DNA from: Bacteroidota bacterium
GTDB lineage: Bacteria > Bacteroidota > Bacteroidia > Cytophagales > Cyclobacteriaceae
Length of the DNA: 6,282 bases
Assembly (NCBI GenBank): GCA_023417955.1
Contig: JAEZDW010000095.1
Location: 1 to 6,282, forward strand
Direction: 5' to 3'
Positions 5,333 to 6,282 of this stretch are shown here, one piece after another. The number at the start of each line of letters is the position of its first letter. Within the stretch, counting starts at the first letter, position 1. The notes under the pieces are model-generated. The model ran no database searches and was not told the DNA's origin. It saw only the letters and a list, made by a program, of their open reading frames with translations. A program made the translations under genes and the position numbers.

Positions 5333-6282
5333 CTATTTCCCGGGCGTAAACCTTTCCACGGCATTCTCAATTGGCTTAACCGTTTTCAGGTAGGCGAAAA
5401 TTGCTTTGAGGTCATCTTCTGTCATACCCGCGTACATTGTCCAGGGCATGATAGAATTGAATTCGCCCGGACCCACCGTTGGCGGTGTGTAGGTTGAATC
5501 TCCGTACGATTTAAAACGCTGCACAAACATTTCTTCCGTCCAGTTGCCAAGGCCGGTTTTGTCGGGTGTAATGTTGATGGACCGCACTACCGAGCCGTCA
5601 GGGAAGCTGAATTCGCGACCGCCGGCGAAGGCAAATTCGGGGAGGATTTGTCCGTTGTTAACGCGCGTATGGCACTCCATACATCCCGACGCGTTTGAAA
5701 GGTAAGCGCCATAAGCAACCTGGTCGGATGGAGAAGGCATTTTTACAAGTTCAGCTTTTTGGGGTATGGTGTGGACGATGAAGTTCAACGGAAAGTCAAG
5801 TTGAGATTCTGCAACGTTGTTTTCAATGGGTTCCAGTGAACGGATGTAAGCGATGACAGCATAAATATCTTCACGATCAGCACGACCATAGTACGGATAA
5901 GGCATAAGTGGAAACAATGGGTGACCTTCTTTGGTTACGCCCGTGGTAATAACACGAAAGAGTTCTCCATCGGTGTAGCGACTGATACCCGCAGGAGTGA
6001 TGTTCTTTGAAATAATCACTCCGGGCATGCCCACACTTTCGTCGAAGCGTTCACCACCTTTTCCCAAAGTACCTTCGACGAGTGGTCCTGAGAACTTCGA
6101 CCAGTCGCGTGTTGAATGGCAGTCCATGCAAACCATGACGTGGTTGGCTAGGTATCTGCCGCGCTCAATCATTTCAGCTGTTGGCTCAATTACAATTTCT
6201 TCGGCGTCGCCGACGTTGGGAAGCGCGAGTTTGACATAGAGCAACAGTCCGGAGACGGCCAGAATAACGATAGCTGCTACCA
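5333..6282 (-). CDS. Membrane-anchored dihaem cytochrome c, N-terminus cut by window edge
   Basis: About 315 codons are visible and the frame is still open at the right edge, so the start is not in the window; a TTG at 6244 lies inside the N-terminal membrane helix and is not the real start. Residues encoded at 6280-6242 and just after (VAAIVILAVSGLLLYVKLA) form a hydrophobic anchor or signal segment. Numbering from the 6244 codon, two haem c sites are seen, C39-MD-C42-H43 and C188-ME-C191-H192, each starting a cytochrome c fold. Likely axial Met ligands are M114 (LMPYPYYG) and M266 (MPW, near MYAGM). GRYLANHVMVCMDCHS, NITP repeated in both halves, and the IYAVIAYIRSL / IFAYLKTVKPI helices support an internal two-domain design. 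It is expected to face the periplasm and shuttle electrons; the partner oxidase or dehydrogenase is not visible. The family is common in Cytophagales, which supports the host assignment. TAG at 5333 ends it, with a terminator-like hairpin just downstream. Confidence 0.94.
   Translation of the reverse strand, partial: VAAIVILAVSGLLLYVKLALPNVGDAEEIVIEPTAEMIERGRYLANHVMVCMDCHSTRDWSKFSGPLVEGTLGKGGERFDESVGMPGVIISKNITPAGISRYTDGELFRVITTGVTKEGHPLFPLMPYPYYGRADREDIYAVIAYIRSLEPIENNVAESQLDFPLNFIVHTIPQKAELVKMPSPSDQVAYGAYLSNASGCMECHTRVNNGQILPEFAFAGGREFSFPDGSVVRSINITPDKTGLGNWTEEMFVQRFKSYGDSTYTPPTVGPGEFNSIMPWTMYAGMTEDDLKAIFAYLKTVKPIENAVERFTPGK

Overview
The window looks like a chromosomal segment of a Bacteroidota bacterium, most probably of the Cytophagales type. 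That placement is an inference. It rests on recognising the protein families (a CHASE3-PAS histidine kinase followed by an Rcp-type receiver, and a membrane-anchored dihaem cytochrome c of the style common in that order), on roughly balanced GC and on weak use of Shine-Dalgarno sites. No rRNA, tRNA, transposase or CRISPR array was seen.

Layout. Positions 1-4167 hold a leftward signalling operon. In transcription order it encodes a soluble PAS-PAS histidine kinase (4167-2686), a possible 52-codon small ORF (2661-2503), a membrane CHASE3-PAS histidine kinase (2545-791, or from 2497), a single-domain receiver (788-381) and a second receiver-domain protein cut by the left edge (377-1). Spacings in the last three genes are only 2-3 bp, so they are almost certainly co-transcribed and translationally coupled. 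None of the visible proteins has a DNA-binding domain, so the cluster reads as a phosphorelay or protein-interaction module rather than a classical two-component transcription switch.

Positions 4168-4586 are a 419-bp divergent intergenic region. It contains a perfect 16-bp palindrome and a pair of 17-bp dyads phased at 23 bp. It leads rightward into a small single-pass membrane protein of 54 residues (4587-4751), which was too short for ordinary ORF thresholds.

Positions 4752-5332 are non-coding and unusually repetitive. Two diverged copies of a ~100-bp repeat flank a GC-rich inverted repeat; two near-identical 41-bp AT-rich repeats and a CTGAAAC tandem follow. Much of this has a 7-bp period. 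The region ends in a strong, probably two-way, terminator-like hairpin.

Positions 5333-6282 carry a leftward membrane-anchored dihaem cytochrome c whose 5' end lies beyond the right edge. It appears unrelated to the signalling operon and is separated from it by the repeat region and the terminator.
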